Positions 63,674 through 64,000 of a stretch of 64,000 bases of DNA are shown here, one piece after another. The DNA lies in assembly GCF_001270265.1 (NCBI RefSeq), contig NZ_LGAP01000002.1:618001-682000 (forward strand), read 5' to 3'. The position numbers and the translations under genes were made by a program. The notes under the pieces are model-generated. The model ran no database searches. It was not told the DNA's origin and saw only the letters and a list, made by a program, of their open reading frames with translations. Numbering within the stretch: the stretch's first letter is position 1; each line of letters starts with the position of its first letter. Source of the stretch: Ensifer adhaerens (GTDB taxonomy: Bacteria > Pseudomonadota > Alphaproteobacteria > Rhizobiales > Rhizobiaceae).

Positions 63674-64000
63674 TGCTGTCGCTATTCCTTGGCGGGATGA
63701 AACACCGCCCGTGGTGGTTAATAAAACCTGAAAAGTTTTCCACCTGTGGACACTGGCAAAAAACCCTTATGCCAGAGTCGTTTAAGCACCCGCGCTGAAT
63801 GGAAATGGCAACGCCGAGCTGGTTGTACCCGGCTATTTTTCGGCCGGGGGGCTGGCAGCCTGACTCCGCCATTATACACTGATTTTAAATGATGATTCGA
63901 AACGGACCACGCAAGCTCCAGGCAGGGTAAGTCAGCCAGGATGGATGTGAGTTCAGCAATCATAGTGTGTTTTTGTTCAGTGCCAGGTTTGCAGAGTTGC
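63674..64000. other. AT-richer end region without a supported gene
   Basis: About 330 bases hold no convincing gene on either strand. An 81-codon minus-strand frame (63718-63963) has poor composition. Base content shifts to AT near 63870-64000, as expected upstream of a gene beyond the window. Confidence 0.4.

Noticed and set aside
63718-63963. An 81-codon minus-strand frame at the window end
   Set aside because: It crosses an AT-rich likely promoter region and has no recognisable motif or ribosome site.

Overview
The window is high-GC, densely packed DNA from an alphaproteobacterial chromosome, most likely a Sinorhizobium/Ensifer-type rhizobium. The case rests on five things: a fused trpE(G) preceded by a short Trp-Trp-Trp leader peptide; a ShmR-like haem receptor next to it; a queF, clpP-like and leuA block in the same stretch; paired-palindrome RIME1-type intergenic repeats; and a ClpS2-type adaptor. 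All names come from reading motifs and from knowledge of the families, since no database search was possible. I saw no rRNA, tRNA, CRISPR array, phage or complete insertion sequence.

Layout. 1-6.3 kb: a truncated DUF6638-type gene with DUF2333, fhs (one-carbon metabolism), DUF1993, a YiiD-type thioesterase and an extensin-like protein. 6.4-11.4 kb: a 160-bp near-perfect palindrome resembling a MITE, an iron-regulated promoter, the haem receptor gene, and the trp attenuator with trpE(G). 11.4-19.3 kb: a LysR/MFS pair, a cation efflux gene overlapping queF, hupE, a ClpP paralogue, and leuA behind a leucine-rich leader peptide. 19.3-27.6 kb: cspA with two small charged proteins, an ECF sigma/anti-sigma pair, envelope lipoproteins, a metallophosphoesterase, a NUDIX protein, a glutathionyl-hydroquinone reductase and an acetyltransferase.

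27.6-36.7 kb: a secreted GH5 glycosidase followed by an acetyltransferase gene that a 104-bp RIME1-like repeat has split. Upstream lies a tight MoxR/DUF58/DUF4159/large-membrane-protein/GNAT operon. 36.8-43.7 kb: DUF1285, CoA-type NUDIX and CCA-adding enzyme as one overlapping operon, then small genes, apt, two overlapping MaoC-like genes and a DUF2157-like membrane protein. 43.8-50.8 kb: ychF, clpS2, a GNAT, pth, a periplasmic binding protein, a GGDEF/EAL protein and rplY.

50.9-56.9 kb: an accessory-looking block with a BenE transporter, a GAF-Fis regulator, an acetaldehyde-type dehydrogenase, DUF779, an EF-hand protein and a glycine-zipper lipoprotein, flanked by palindromic repeats. 57-63.6 kb: prs, a lipoprotein, an M24-fold protein that appears to lack its metal ligands, pgeF, a MidA-type methyltransferase, lgt and ubiK.

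The most interesting observations are: the RIME1-like element whose exact removal restores one acetyltransferase reading frame; the 160-bp palindrome between the extensin and haem-receptor genes; the leuA leader with four consecutive Leu codons and two hairpins; the operator-like dyad upstream of the aldehyde dehydrogenase; the M24 protein with lost ligands; and the palindromic repeats, whose paired arms change together between copies.
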